NCBI GenBank assembly: GCA_963850205.1
Contig: CAWKKJ010000008.1
Coordinates: forward strand, 1-64,000
Source: JACVRW01 sp963850205
Lineage (GTDB): Bacteria; Actinomycetota; Thermoleophilia; Solirubrobacterales; Thermoleophilaceae
Direction of reading: 5' to 3'
DNA: 64,000 nucleotides
Below are positions 25,882-33,586 of this stretch, piece by piece (the first letter of the stretch is position 1; every line of letters begins with the position of its first letter). The notes under the pieces are model-generated. The model made no database searches and had not been told where the DNA came from. It was given only the letters and a program-made list of their open reading frames with translations. Position numbers and translations under genes: made by a program.

Positions 25882-26991
25882 GTGACCGCAATCATGGGGG
25901 TGCCGACCGTGGGTCAGGTTAGGTGTTGGGCCGGTTTGGATGTGCATGCGGCGAAGGTGGTTGCCGCGGTGGTGGATGGGGAGTCGGGTGAGCTGTCGTT
26001 TCGGCGGCTGCCGGGGTCGACTGAGCGGGTGGTGGAGTTCTGTTGTGCGCTGCCGGGGCCGGTGTCGGTGACGTTTGAGGCGGGTCCGACGGGCTTCGGA
26101 TTGGCGCGCGCGCTTGAGGCGCGCGGGCTGAGCTGTGTGGTGGCGGCGCCGGGGAAGATCGCCAGGGCGCCGCAGGATCGCGTGAAGACCGACCGCCGTG
26201 ACGCTGAGCTGCTGGTGCGGCTTCTGATGGCGGGGCAGCTGCACCCGGTGCGAGTCCCGACGCCTGAGGAGGAGGCGTTGCGCGACCTGGTGCGCGCTCG
26301 GGAGGATCTGCGTGGCGATCTGATGCGGGCGCGCCACCGCGTGGCCAAGCTGCTGCTCCGTCACGACCTGCGCTTTGAGGGCAACAACTGGACTCAGCGC
26401 CATCGCGAGTGGCTGGCGCGGCTCGAGCTCTGCCAGCCGGTCGCCCAGACGGTGCTGCTCGACGGGGTCGGGGCGATCGACGCGCTACTCGTCCGCCGCG
26501 AGGCGCTCGAGTCCCGGATGGCCGAGCTGGTCCCAGACTCGCCCTGGGCCGAGACCGTGGCCAGGTTGCGCTGCCTGCGCGGGATCGACACGCTGTCGGC
26601 GTTCGGGCTGTGCGCTGAGATCGGCGACTTCGGCCGCTTCGACCGGGCCGAGCAGCTGATGAGCTTCCTCGGCCTGGTGCCCTCCGAACACTCGACCGGC
26701 GACAAACGCCGGCAGGGGTCGATCACCAAGTCCGGTTCCGACCACGCGCGCCGGCTCTTAGTCGAGGCCGCCTGGCACTATCGCCGCGCACCGCGCGTCG
26801 GCCGCGAACTCGAACGCCGGCAGATCGGGCAACGCCAAGACGTAGTCGCGATCTCGTGGAAAGCCCAGCAACGATTGCACCGCTGCTGGCGACGGCTCGA
26901 CCATGAGCGCGGCAAGCGACGCACCATCGTCGCGGTCGCTGTCGCCCGCGAGCTTGCCGGCTTCTGCTGGGCGACCGCCACCGCCGACTAA
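25882..26991 (+). CDS. IS110-family transposase (DEDD recombinase)
   Basis: A 369-residue transposase: N-terminal RuvC-like DEDD domain with Asp20 (AGLDVH), Glu66 (TFEAG), Asp104 and Asp107 (KTDRRDAELL), a coiled helical middle, and the C-terminal Tnp domain (LRCLRGIDTLSAFGLCAEIGDF in the HhH-like part, then SFLGLVPSEHSTGDKRRQGS and ITKSGSDHARRLLVEAAW, where the conserved Ser-containing motif lies). Complete and apparently intact. GTG 25882 or ATG 25894 may start it. Base composition is slightly lower in G+C than neighbours, with T at third positions early in the gene, as expected for a recent arrival. Confidence 0.95.
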   Translation: MTAIMGVPTVGQVRCWAGLDVHAAKVVAAVVDGESGELSFRRLPGSTERVVEFCCALPGPVSVTFEAGPTGFGLARALEARGLSCVVAAPGKIARAPQDRVKTDRRDAELLVRLLMAGQLHPVRVPTPEEEALRDLVRAREDLRGDLMRARHRVAKLLLRHDLRFEGNNWTQRHREWLARLELCQPVAQTVLLDGVGAIDALLVRREALESRMAELVPDSPWAETVARLRCLRGIDTLSAFGLCAEIGDFGRFDRAEQLMSFLGLVPSEHSTGDKRRQGSITKSGSDHARRLLVEAAWHYRRAPRVGRELERRQIGQRQDVVAISWKAQQRLHRCWRRLDHERGKRRTIVAVAVARELAGFCWATATAD

Positions 26992-27008
26992 ACGAAGCCA
27001 GCACCGAC

Positions 27009-27205
27009 TGGCCTGGGAGGCGGTCAGGTCACGGCCACGCGCGAGGGCATCCGCGACACAGCTATGGGCACCCGGCCAGCGCCGGCGACGCCCGACCCTA
27101 GAAGGCGGGCCCTCACGACGAAACCCGGTCCTGCGGTAACCAACCCGCGCATATCAGCCTGACCGCGCGTCGCGCACCAGCCCAGACCGGCCGCCTCCCA
27201 GGCCA
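27009..27205. repeat. 13-bp inverted repeat in the IS110 right flank
   Basis: TGGCCTGGGAGGC (27009-27021) is the exact reverse complement of GCCTCCCAGGCCA (27193-27205); flanking bases extend the match if a 4-nt insertion is allowed. The arms are 171 bp apart, so they could close a large RNA structure or mark recombination ends. The stretch between them has no plausible gene. Confidence 0.6.
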
Positions 27206-27206
27206 C

Positions 27207-27232
27207 GAAAAAGCCCCGCAAAGTGCGGGGCT
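27207..27232 (-). terminator. Rho-independent terminator of the DUF7144-like gene
   Basis: A perfect 9-bp stem AGCCCCGCA / TGCGGGGCT (27212-27220, 27224-27232) with a 3-nt loop. On the minus strand it is followed by a run of five T (27208-27212), so it ends transcripts coming from the gene at 27312-27695. The 79 bp between this terminator and the gene hold nothing else I can name. Confidence 0.8.
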
Positions 27233-27311
27233 CTCGGTGCTGGCCGGTTGACAAAACTCAGGCCATATCAGCTGTAGTTCCTCGTCAGGTTGTTCGTCCT
27301 GGCGTGCAGGC

Positions 27312-27695
27312 TCAGGTTGCCGGCGCGCGCTCTTCCTCTCCGAGGATGACGATGCCGTAGACGATCCACGTACACAGAAAGAAGATGGCCAGCGACCACC
27401 AGGGGTTGGCGCCGCCTATCGACAGCAGCGCAGCGATTGCGCCGAGACTGCCGCCGACGATGCCGATCACTCGGCCGTAGGTGTGGCCGGCGAGCAGCGA
27501 GAAGCCGCCGGTGAGCTGGACCACCCCGAGGACGATCAGGACCCAGCCCATCGTGTTGAGGTTGGTGAAGATGTAGCGCGTGTCGTTGGCGAAGATGTTC
27601 GCGCTGTCGAGTGCGCCGATGCCATAGATGATGTTCAGCGTCCCTGCGACCAACAGCAGAATCGCTGCGAATGTGGCTCGACCAGTGCCTCTCAC
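27312..27695 (-). CDS. DUF7144-like four-helix membrane protein
   Basis: A 127-residue protein with four hydrophobic segments (about 8-28, 50-68, 75-95, 98-118) and the pattern DTRYIFTNLNTMGWVLIVLGVVQL that recurs in the paralogue at 30970-31383 (RNYTFDLDTTAWGWIHLLFGVLLL). I assign it to the DUF7144 type on that pattern. A strong AAGGAGG precedes the GTG start. Function unknown; both paralogues sit around a Na+/H+ antiporter and a universal stress protein, which suggests osmotic or general stress. Confidence 0.85.
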   Translation of the reverse strand: MRGTGRATFAAILLLVAGTLNIIYGIGALDSANIFANDTRYIFTNLNTMGWVLIVLGVVQLTGGFSLLAGHTYGRVIGIVGGSLGAIAALLSIGGANPWWSLAIFFLCTWIVYGIVILGEEERAPAT

Positions 27696-27856
27696 GTCGT
27701 AACCTCCTTGGTTGACTCGTTCGCGTTCAGAGCTCTCCCGGTCACCGGTTTTCGGGCCGTTGCTCGTTGAGGCCGGGTTGTGGGCTCCTGGTTCGCGTCG
27801 TCCGCGCCATCCGCGCGGATTCCGGGCAACCGTATGACCGCCGGCCCTGGCGTCGC

Positions 27857-28002
27857 ATCACCCCACTGGGATGAAATGCGTGACCAAGGTCGCGGGAGCA
27901 CGCCGAGTGTCCAAGCGTGTCGCGCCGCAGGTCGCAGCGGCCATCGCCCCGCGGCGAGGGCCCACGCGCAGTAAGCGGGCCGAAATCACCCCGCAGGGAT
28001 GA
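27857..28002. promoter_or_regulatory. Two copies of an 18-bp near-palindrome before the antiporter gene
   Basis: ATCACCCCACTGGGATGA (27857-27874) and ATCACCCCGCAGGGATGA (27985-28002) agree at 16 of 18 positions. Each is an imperfect dyad (TCACCCC / GGGATGA). They lie in the 395-bp gene-free stretch 27696-28090 between the divergent DUF7144-like and antiporter genes, 89 and 217 bp before the antiporter start. They are candidate binding sites for one regulator, possibly controlling both genes. I see no other feature in this stretch. Confidence 0.5.
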
Positions 28003-28090
28003 GGCGGGAAGCTCGCTCGTCGGCCACCGTGGGCCCGTGGAGCAGCGATCACACGCGGCTGGCGCGCCTTTCGACGCGCGAGGGCTCTGA

Positions 28091-29371
28091 GTGGAGTGGT
28101 CCCTGGCCATCGTGGCCCTCACGCTGCTCGGAGTTGCGGCAATCTCGGGGCGGCTGTCCGGGACAGTCGTTACGCCGGCGATGGTTTTCGTGGCGGTCGG
28201 TTTGCTGGTGGGACCCGAGGTGGTTGGCGAGATCGACCTCGAAAGCTCGAGCGGGACCGTGCGAGCGCTGGCGGAGGCGACGCTGGCGCTGGTGCTGTTC
28301 TGCGACGCCTCGCGCATCGATCTCCGGCTGCTTCGCCGCGAGGTGGGTGTGCCGGTGCGCCTGCTCGGGATCGGACTGCCGCTGACGATCGCGCTCGGTG
28401 CGCTTGCCGCGGCTGCATTATTCAACCGCTTGAGCGTCGAAGAGGCAGTGATCCTGGCGATCGTGCTGGCGCCCACCGACGCAGCGCTGGGCCAGGCGGT
28501 CGTCACCGAGCCGCGGATCCCAGGGAGGATCCGCCAGGGGCTCAACGTTGAGAGCGGGCTGAACGACGGAATCTGCGTTCCGCTGCTGTTCGCAGCCGTA
28601 GCGGTGGCCGACGTGCAGTCGGAGATCTCGGAGGGCCGCAGCGCCGCAACGCTGCTGCTGGAGGAGATCGGCTACGGCGTGATAGCCGGCGTGATGGGCG
28701 GGCTGGTGGTCGCCGGGATCGTCATCTACGCCGGCCGTCGAGACCTTATTTCGGGCCCGTGGCGGCAGGTGATACCGGGCGCCGGCGCGGCGCTCGCTTA
28801 CGGGACGGCGAGCGCGCTCGGCGGGTCGGGCTTCATCGCGGCGTTCGTGGCGGGGATGAGCTTCCGGCTGGCACTCGGGCGAGACCCGGAGGACCTCAAC
28901 GAGCTCAGTGAGCAGGTGGGGAACGTTCTCAACGGCGTCACCTTCGTGCTGTTCGGGGCGGTTCTGCTCGGCCCCACGCTCGGCGAGTTGAGTTGGGAGC
29001 TTGCCCTTTACGCGGTCCTCAGCCTGACGGTCGTGCGGATGCTGCCCGTCGCGATAGCGATGTTGGGGTCACGCCCCCGGCCGCCGACGCTGGCCTTCCT
29101 CGGCTGGTTCGGTCCCCGCGGCCTGGCGTCGATCGTGTTCGCGGTCATCGTGATCGAGGAGGCGAACCTGCTCCACGAGGACCTGATCGTGCTCGCCATC
29201 TACCTGACCGTCGGGCTTTCGGTTTTCGCCCATGGTCTCAGCGCCGCCCCGCTCGCGAACCGCTACGCCCGCTGGTACGCGCAACACCCGCGTGACGAGG
29301 CCCCACCGATGGAGAGCGCCCACACCGACGTGACACGAGCCCGCGGTCCAGCCGCGCAGGCCGCCAAATGA
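28091..29371 (+). CDS. Na+/H+ antiporter of the CPA1 (NhaP) type
   Basis: A 426-residue polytopic protein with about twelve membrane helices. The conserved helix with LAPTDAALGQAVV (about 126-138, including the Thr-Asp pair), the following NVESGLNDGI with the ND motif (about 155-161), and GWFGPRGLASIVFA (about 339-352) are diagnostic of CPA1 exchangers. It exports Na+ or K+ in exchange for protons. A GTG at 28091 starts the first hydrophobic segment. The short cytoplasmic tail has no regulatory domain. Confidence 0.93.
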   Translation: MEWSLAIVALTLLGVAAISGRLSGTVVTPAMVFVAVGLLVGPEVVGEIDLESSSGTVRALAEATLALVLFCDASRIDLRLLRREVGVPVRLLGIGLPLTIALGALAAAALFNRLSVEEAVILAIVLAPTDAALGQAVVTEPRIPGRIRQGLNVESGLNDGICVPLLFAAVAVADVQSEISEGRSAATLLLEEIGYGVIAGVMGGLVVAGIVIYAGRRDLISGPWRQVIPGAGAALAYGTASALGGSGFIAAFVAGMSFRLALGRDPEDLNELSEQVGNVLNGVTFVLFGAVLLGPTLGELSWELALYAVLSLTVVRMLPVAIAMLGSRPRPPTLAFLGWFGPRGLASIVFAVIVIEEANLLHEDLIVLAIYLTVGLSVFAHGLSAAPLANRYARWYAQHPRDEAPPMESAHTDVTRARGPAAQAAK

Positions 29372-29502
29372 CCTGGCGATCCTGCCTCTGCGCCGCCGCG
29401 ATCCCGAGGCGCCAGGAAAGCCCGTCCAGGCGTTCGAGAGGCGAATTGGATGGCTGTTGCCAATCGCGTGGACGCTCGTCCACGCATCCGAAAGGAGGCC
29501 GT

Positions 29503-29640
29503 ATGCCTGACCGACCTGTGTTCCTCTACGCCGCCCTGTACGGCGAGGTCGCCGATGCCGAGGCCGACTACGAGGCCGTGTTCGCCAACAAGCTGATCGA
29601 AAAGCCGCTGGACGCCGACGCGGGAAAGAGCCGCCGATGA
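29503..29640 (+). pseudogene. 45-codon scar of a DUF1269-like membrane protein gene
   Basis: A perfect AAAGGAGG (29491-29498) precedes ATG 29503. The first 27 residues (MPDRPVFLYAALYGE, then ADAEADYEAV) match the start of actinobacterial proteins of about 170-200 residues, while the last part KLIEKPLDADAGK resembles their C-terminal end. The membrane core is missing, so this looks like an internal in-frame deletion. The stop overlaps the next start as ATGA, preserving the old operon junction. Confidence 0.55.
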
Positions 29641-29783
29641 TTCCGCTTCTTATTGCAGGCCGGGAACTCGGGCGGGCCGTGGCCGCCGTCTGGCGCGACC
29701 CAGAAACCAGGGCGCTGCCCGGTGATGCTCGAGCAGGCTCACGCCGCCCCCCGTTCGGAGGGCGGCTCCGATTCGTCCGCTAA
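29637..29783 (+). pseudogene. Truncated start of an ion-channel-like gene
   Basis: The frame starts at ATG 29637 (ATGA overlap) and reads MIPLLIAGRELGRAVAAV, then WRDPETRALPG, which resembles the N terminus of small two-helix potassium channels (Ion_trans_2). After about codon 30 it becomes Arg/Gly/Pro-rich and stops at 29783, inside the 3' end of the minus-strand phage-like gene. I infer that foreign DNA joined the chromosome near 29725 and removed the rest of the channel. The channel assignment rests on about 29 residues. Confidence 0.4.
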
Positions 29784-30296
29784 GTCAGAGTCGCCGCTGT
29801 CGCCGCCGCGGCGAGCGCCACCGCTGTCTTGACGTTCACGCGCCCGCGGCGCGGCGGAGCGCGTGACCCCGCCCGCAGCCGGTGGCGGCATGTCGTGCCC
29901 GATCTTGTCCGCGTGCAGAGCGACGGTGTACATCACCGCCGCGAGCTGCGCGTTACGTGCCTGCTCTGCCGCCCATTTGGCGTGCGCGCTGTCGCCCGCC
30001 AGGTCGGCCTCGGCCCACTCCTGGCCGAACTCCCGCTTCTCGGCGAGAGCGCTCGCGAGCTTCTCACTGACCGGCGTGCCTTCCTCGAAACCGTCCGCGT
30101 CGACCACGCCGCCGTCAATCGACGTACGCGCCACCACGGGCTTGCCGGCCCGGAGCGCCTCCCACTGGGCGTTGGAGATCTCCAGCGGCTCGGACGGCCA
30201 GGGCGTCGCCGCGTCCTCGCCGGCCAGCATGGCGGCGAACAACGCCAGGAAGTCGCCGTGGCCGTCGGGTGTGCCGGTCTCGCCTACCCGGGGCAT
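29739..30296 (-). CDS. Hypothetical protein, probably from a phage-like element
   Basis: A 185-residue soluble acidic protein with a low-complexity C-terminal tail (Arg, Asp, Ser). The core (SNAQWEALRAGKPVVARTSIDGG, here given in part, and AEWAEADLAGDSAHAKWAAEQARNAQ) is helical and unlike anything I can name. It has no SD before ATG 30296. It is one of seven minus-strand genes of similar style between 29.7 and 34.5 kb. It may be a virion or terminase-associated accessory protein; this is inference from context. Confidence 0.55.
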   Translation of the reverse strand: MPRVGETGTPDGHGDFLALFAAMLAGEDAATPWPSEPLEISNAQWEALRAGKPVVARTSIDGGVVDADGFEEGTPVSEKLASALAEKREFGQEWAEADLAGDSAHAKWAAEQARNAQLAAVMYTVALHADKIGHDMPPPAAGGVTRSAAPRARERQDSGGARRGGDSGDSDLADESEPPSERGAA

Positions 30297-30366
30297 CGGC
30301 GTGGTGTGTGAAGCGAATCAACCATTTGGCGCGACCGAGTCTAGTCCGGCATCGGATGGCAAACGA

Positions 30367-30384
30367 CCCGCTCTCACGAGCGGG
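30367..30384 (-). terminator. Hairpin downstream of the 30507-30872 gene, possible terminator
   Basis: CCCGCTC / GAGCGGG (30367-30373, 30378-30384) with loop TCAC forms a perfect 7-bp stem. On the minus strand only a weak T-rich stretch follows, so termination is uncertain. The two surrounding copies of CCATTTGG (about 30324 and 30398) flank it. Confidence 0.35.
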
Positions 30385-30506
30385 CCGCAGCCGCCATTTG
30401 GTTGACGCCACACCGACGCCGTGAGGCACTTTACCTTCTGAAGCGGCCAGGTCTCCCAGCGCGGCCGCCGCCGGAAACACCGAATCGGCTGTTGCGCAGC
30501 GCCCGG

Positions 30507-30872
30507 CTACGCGGCGGCAGTGTTGCGCAGCCGGTCCCGGCGGCGGCGTTTCGACGCCCGGCTCTCGCTGCGCTTGCGCGCCCGCGCGTCGGACCAATCG
30601 ACCGGAACGACCGCGCAGGCTTCGGCCACGCCGAGGCAGGCGGCGGCCAGGTCGACGGCCGCCGACTTCAGGGTCGGGGCCAGACGCTCCCGCTCCTCCT
30701 CGTCCGCCCGCGTCCAAGCGGCGAAGCATTCCTGCAGGGCGAGGGCGCGCCTGGCCAACGGCGCCGCGCGGCGTGCCGAGTCGGCGTCGAGGCGCATGTC
30801 GAATTCTGCCCGGACCTCGTCCACGACCGCCTGGCGCTCGGACGCCGACAGCGTGGTCTCCAATCCGGGCAC
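30507..30872 (-). CDS. Hypothetical helical protein, probably from a phage-like element
   Basis: A 121-residue protein predicted all-helical (SASERQAVVDEVRAEFDMRL, ARRALALQECFAAW) with a highly basic C terminus (RKRSESRASKRRRRDRLR) that could bind nucleic acid. GTG 30872 follows a TAGGCT box by 7 nt on the minus strand, consistent with a leaderless start. I recognise no family. Orientation and composition group it with the cluster at 32310-34475. Confidence 0.55.
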   Translation of the reverse strand: MPGLETTLSASERQAVVDEVRAEFDMRLDADSARRAAPLARRALALQECFAAWTRADEEERERLAPTLKSAAVDLAAACLGVAEACAVVPVDWSDARARKRSESRASKRRRRDRLRNTAAA

Positions 30873-30969
30873 GCCGCGAAGCCTAATGCCGCCGGGAGCC
30901 CCTGAGAAGGCCGTCAGGAGCGGCGACGACGGGGCGGCTATCCGCGCCGGATGGTCCCGTGCGGCGGGT

Positions 30970-31383
30970 CTAGGTCTCCTCGATCGCACCGGGGCGTGTG
31001 AGCGACCAGATCACCCACACGTCGAGCGCGATCAGGAGGATCGCCCAGAAGGGGTAGTAGGGGATGAAGAAGAAGTTCGCCACCGCGCTGAGCGAGGCCA
31101 GGAAGATCGCCGTGACCACCGCCCAGCCAGCGCCGGTGATCAGCCCCCAGGAGGTGAAGAGGAGCAGGACCCCGAATAGCAGGTGGATCCATCCCCACGC
31201 GGTCGTATCGAGGTCAAACGTGTAGTTACGCGTGACGACGAAGAAGTCGTCATTGAAGATCGCGGTCAACCCTGCGATCAACTGGAAGAAACCGATGAGC
31301 ATGAGCACGGCCGCCGCGAAGACAACCCCGCTGGTCGCCCACCCCGACGGTTGCTGATCCCTGCGGGTCCGGTCGTTCGCCAT
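30970..31383 (-). CDS. DUF7144-like four-helix membrane protein, paralogue of 27312-27695
   Basis: A 137-residue protein with a short polar N terminus and four membrane helices. It shares with its paralogue the RNYTFDLDTTAWGWIHLLFG pattern between helices 1 and 2 and the ending in a hydrophobic helix (FWAILLIALDVWVIWSL) plus a short acidic tail. GGAG lies 8 nt before ATG 31383. Probably a stress-linked envelope protein of unknown function. Confidence 0.85.
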   Translation of the reverse strand: MANDRTRRDQQPSGWATSGVVFAAAVLMLIGFFQLIAGLTAIFNDDFFVVTRNYTFDLDTTAWGWIHLLFGVLLLFTSWGLITGAGWAVVTAIFLASLSAVANFFFIPYYPFWAILLIALDVWVIWSLTRPGAIEET

Positions 31384-31683
31384 GGTGGCGCTCCTCTCTC
31401 GTCCTCGATACAGGTTCCGGCCGATAGGTTCGCCGCACACTGCCCGGACCCTGCCCACCACCGGGCCGTGACGACGCGCTCCGGCACCATGTTCACCAGC
31501 CTTCAACGAACCGGCGCGTGACCTCATCCGGCCTCGGCCCGCGCGCCTCTCGCTCCGCCTGGCGCGCGTATGACTGGACGTCGCCGCGCCTCATCCACCT
31601 GTCCCCCGACCCGTCGCAGGGCCTGTCCGTGGGCGGCAGGTCCGGCGGCACGATGGACCACCACTGTAGGCTCGCCTCCACGC
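31384..31683. other. 300-bp gene-free stretch between divergent DUF7144-like and usp genes
   Basis: No convincing coding frame: the open frames on both strands are Arg/Pro/Gly-rich shadows. A TAGGCT box (about 31667-31672) 11 nt before the usp ATG is the only promoter-like element I see. Both flanking promoters must lie here. Confidence 0.5.
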
Positions 31684-32166
31684 ATGGTCCGCGAGGGGGC
31701 ACCTGTCCTGGTCGCCTACGACGGCTCGGAGCTGGCCCGGGCCGCCGTCCGGCACGCAGCCGAGCTTTTCGCGGGGCGTCCGGCCGTGCTGGCGACGGTG
31801 TGGGAGCCCGGGTTGGCGGCGCTGCCCGGGGGGCCCGACGCCCTCGGTGTGAGCGCGTTCCCGCCCGATCTGGCGGAGGTCGATGCGGTCGATGACGCCC
31901 AGCGCGAGCGCGCCTCTGCCGTCGCTGCAGACGGGGCCGAGCTAGCCCACTCGCTCGGGCTAGCCGCGGAGCCACAAGCCGTCCCCGACGAGGTCGACGT
32001 GGCGGACACGCTGATCGAGATGGCGCGGGAGCGGAGCGCGGCCGTGATCGTCGTGGGCTCGCACGGAATCTCGGGACTGCGCTCGCGACTGCTCGGAGGG
32101 GTTTCGCGGAAGCTGATCGAGCATTGCGACCGGCCTGTGCTGGTCATCCGCGGCGAGCGCCACTAG
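31684..32166 (+). CDS. Universal stress protein (UspA family)
   Basis: A 160-residue Usp with the beta-1 strand VLVAYDGSELARAAVRHA and the ATP-binding signature GSHGISGLRSRLLGGVSRKLIEHCDRPVLVI (parts: VGSHGISG, then LGGVSRKL, then PVLVIRG). The G-2x-G-9x-G(S) pattern is kept, so it probably binds ATP. It fits the stress-related block with the antiporter and DUF7144-like genes. ATG 31684 is chosen as the family start. Confidence 0.93.
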   Translation: MVREGAPVLVAYDGSELARAAVRHAAELFAGRPAVLATVWEPGLAALPGGPDALGVSAFPPDLAEVDAVDDAQRERASAVAADGAELAHSLGLAAEPQAVPDEVDVADTLIEMARERSAAVIVVGSHGISGLRSRLLGGVSRKLIEHCDRPVLVIRGERH

Positions 32167-32309
32167 GCCAGACGCCGCCTGCGGTGATCCGGAGCCGAAG
32201 GGGTGTTCCGTGTCGCAATGAGATGACAGGCACTTGCGTCGCGCCGCGCGCCTCGACCACCGCCTGTGGCCGCGGTCTCAGCCGTCACGGCGTCCTCCGG
32301 CGCGACCGC

Positions 32310-32564
32310 CTACTGAACCGGAGTCGCGCCGCGTTCCGGTTCGCCGAACCGACTCAACCCCCACGGCCACGGCTCGTCTGCGGCCGTCTCCGCCATCAAC
32401 TGCGGGCCGAAAACCGTCCACACCGCCTGCAAACGCAGCAGCTCCTCGGCGTCGAGCCCCTGGCCGGCCAGACAGCTGGGGCCGAGTTCGAGCACCAGCC
32501 GGTCGGCCATCCGCAGCTCGGCCTCGGGCTTGCGCTGGCGGCGCTGCCGCGGCGGCCGGGCCAC
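32310..32564 (-). CDS. Small hypothetical protein after the terminase small subunit
   Basis: An 84-residue protein with a very basic N terminus (MARPPRQRRQRKPEAEL) and a mixed helical core (ADRLVLELGPSCLAG, LLRLQAVWTVFGPQLM). Its GTG start directly abuts the TAG of the terminase gene, which supports it as real. Position after terS would normally hold terL; this is far too short and has no ATPase motif. Function unknown. Confidence 0.5.
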   Translation of the reverse strand: MARPPRQRRQRKPEAELRMADRLVLELGPSCLAGQGLDAEELLRLQAVWTVFGPQLMAETAADEPWPWGLSRFGEPERGATPVQ

Positions 32565-32993
32565 CTAGCCGCGCCCCAACGGCCGCCCCGGCTCCGGCGC
32601 GGCCACCACGTCGGCGTCCAGATTCAACTCACGCAGCAGCCGCGCGGCGGCCAGCCTGGAGTCCCGCTCGATCGCCGCCGCCGGGTTGCTGCGCGGCCCG
32701 AACCGGCCCTCCACAAGCAGCCCCTCCTTGGCGATCGCCTCGCGCGCCTCGCTGCAGCGGTCGAGCGCCTCGCACATCAACGTCAGCAGCCGGACGTGGT
32801 GTTCCTGAAGTTCGTACTCGTCACGAATCGTGCGCCACAGCCGCTTCGTGTCCCGTCGCAAATGGGCGGGAGCCCGCCCCGCCCTCGGAGCCGGTCCCTC
32901 AACCGCGCGAAGTGTCCGGGCAGCTTCCACTAGCAGCACCTTACCCCCGCCCGAGGCCGTCACAGGGCCTCTCAGAGCCCCCGTACCGCTCAA
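32565..32993 (-). CDS. P27-type phage terminase small subunit
   Basis: A 142-residue protein whose core (PAHLRRDTKRLWRTIRDEYEL, given in part, then LTLMCEALDRCSEAREAIAKEG, then RSNPAAAIERDSRLAAARLL and LNLD) has the layout of P27-family small terminases: a start helix after PxHL, a Leu-rich middle, the KEGLLVEGRFG turn, and the NPAAAIERD segment. Small terminase recognises phage DNA for packaging. No large terminase, portal or capsid gene is in the window, so the element is defective, a satellite, or lost its remainder. N-terminal 35 residues are low complexity. Confidence 0.65.
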   Translation of the reverse strand: MSGTGALRGPVTASGGGKVLLVEAARTLRAVEGPAPRAGRAPAHLRRDTKRLWRTIRDEYELQEHHVRLLTLMCEALDRCSEAREAIAKEGLLVEGRFGPRSNPAAAIERDSRLAAARLLRELNLDADVVAAPEPGRPLGRG

Positions 32994-33093
32994 AAGGCGA
33001 ACCCCGGCGTGTGAGGTCCGCTGACCGGAGGTGTCTGTTGGGCCGGCTCGGGGTCACCCGCCCTTGGGGGGCGTCCGCGTTGACGGCGGCGGC

Positions 33094-33586
33094 TCATGGC
33101 TGGTCGGTTGGCGCAGCTCTGACCTCGCTGCGCTCTACTTCTGCGTCCTCAAGTCCGAGCAGGTTGACCGTGGCTTGCGCCTTGCGTCGGTCGTGTCCGC
33201 TGAGCAAGTCCGCGAGCAGGCTTGCGTGCTCGGCTGCTGTCCTCGGGCCGTTGCTCGGGCTGGGCGACGACGGGCTGAGCGGCGATGACCTCGACCAGCG
33301 ACTTCGGCCTAGAGGCTTCGGCTTCGGCGGCCCGCCGGCCGGCGAGGCGGTCCTCCTCGCGCCGTTGGGCTTGCTCGCGCTCGACTTCGCGGCGTTCGAT
33401 CTCAGCGAGGGCGCGGCCGGCGATGGTGGTCGGCTCGGGCGCGGTGGTCTCGACGCTGGTGTCCTCGGGCTTCGGTGCCGAGGTCGGCGCTTCGGCTTCG
33501 GGTGTGATCACCTCGGGCGTGGCTGCCATGTCGTCGGGTGCCGGACCGAACAGCGCCTCGGCGATCTGCTTGGCCTCGTCGGTCAC
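33094..33586 (-). pseudogene. Phage-cluster hypothetical protein with a frame break near 33.24 kb
   Basis: From GTG 33586 (GTGA overlap with the upstream gene) the protein begins TDEAKQIAEALFGPAPDD, then an Ala/Pro/Glu linker and a charged helix (AEIERREVEREQAQRREEDR). In the first frame the end after PEQRPED is Arg/Thr-rich and stops at 33149. One frame over it continues naturally as AAEHASLLADLLSGHDRR, then AQATVNLLGLEDAEVERSEV, to a stop at 33094. I take the real gene as 33094-33586 with one extra base at about 33232-33242. No domain recognised; the C-terminal helix looks soluble and structured. Confidence 0.45.

Larger units (their letters stand above)
25777..27205 (+). mobile_element. 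IS110-family insertion sequence (ends not resolved)
   Basis: The transposase gene is flanked by 105 bp of hairpin-forming DNA on the left and about 210 bp of structured non-coding DNA on the right, both unlike the codon-dense surroundings. IS110 elements lack classical terminal inverted repeats and make no long target duplication, so exact ends cannot be read from one copy. A 10-bp word ACCCGCGCAT occurs on both sides (25828-25837 and 27143-27152). The element lies between the dehydrogenase gene and the stress block, at the left edge of the accessory region. Confidence 0.6.

Noticed and set aside
24775..26403. Minus-strand open frame of 542 codons across the dehydrogenase and transposase genes
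   Set aside because: His/Arg-rich antisense shadow of two well-supported plus-strand genes.
27248..27275. TTGACA before CATATC / TGTAGT as a plus-strand promoter
   Set aside because: Spacing is poor and no plus-strand gene follows; the divergent region is occupied by a minus-strand gene.
31493..31975. Minus-strand frame covering the usp promoter region
   Set aside because: Arg/Pro/Ala-rich and overlaps the usp gene antisense; no start signal.
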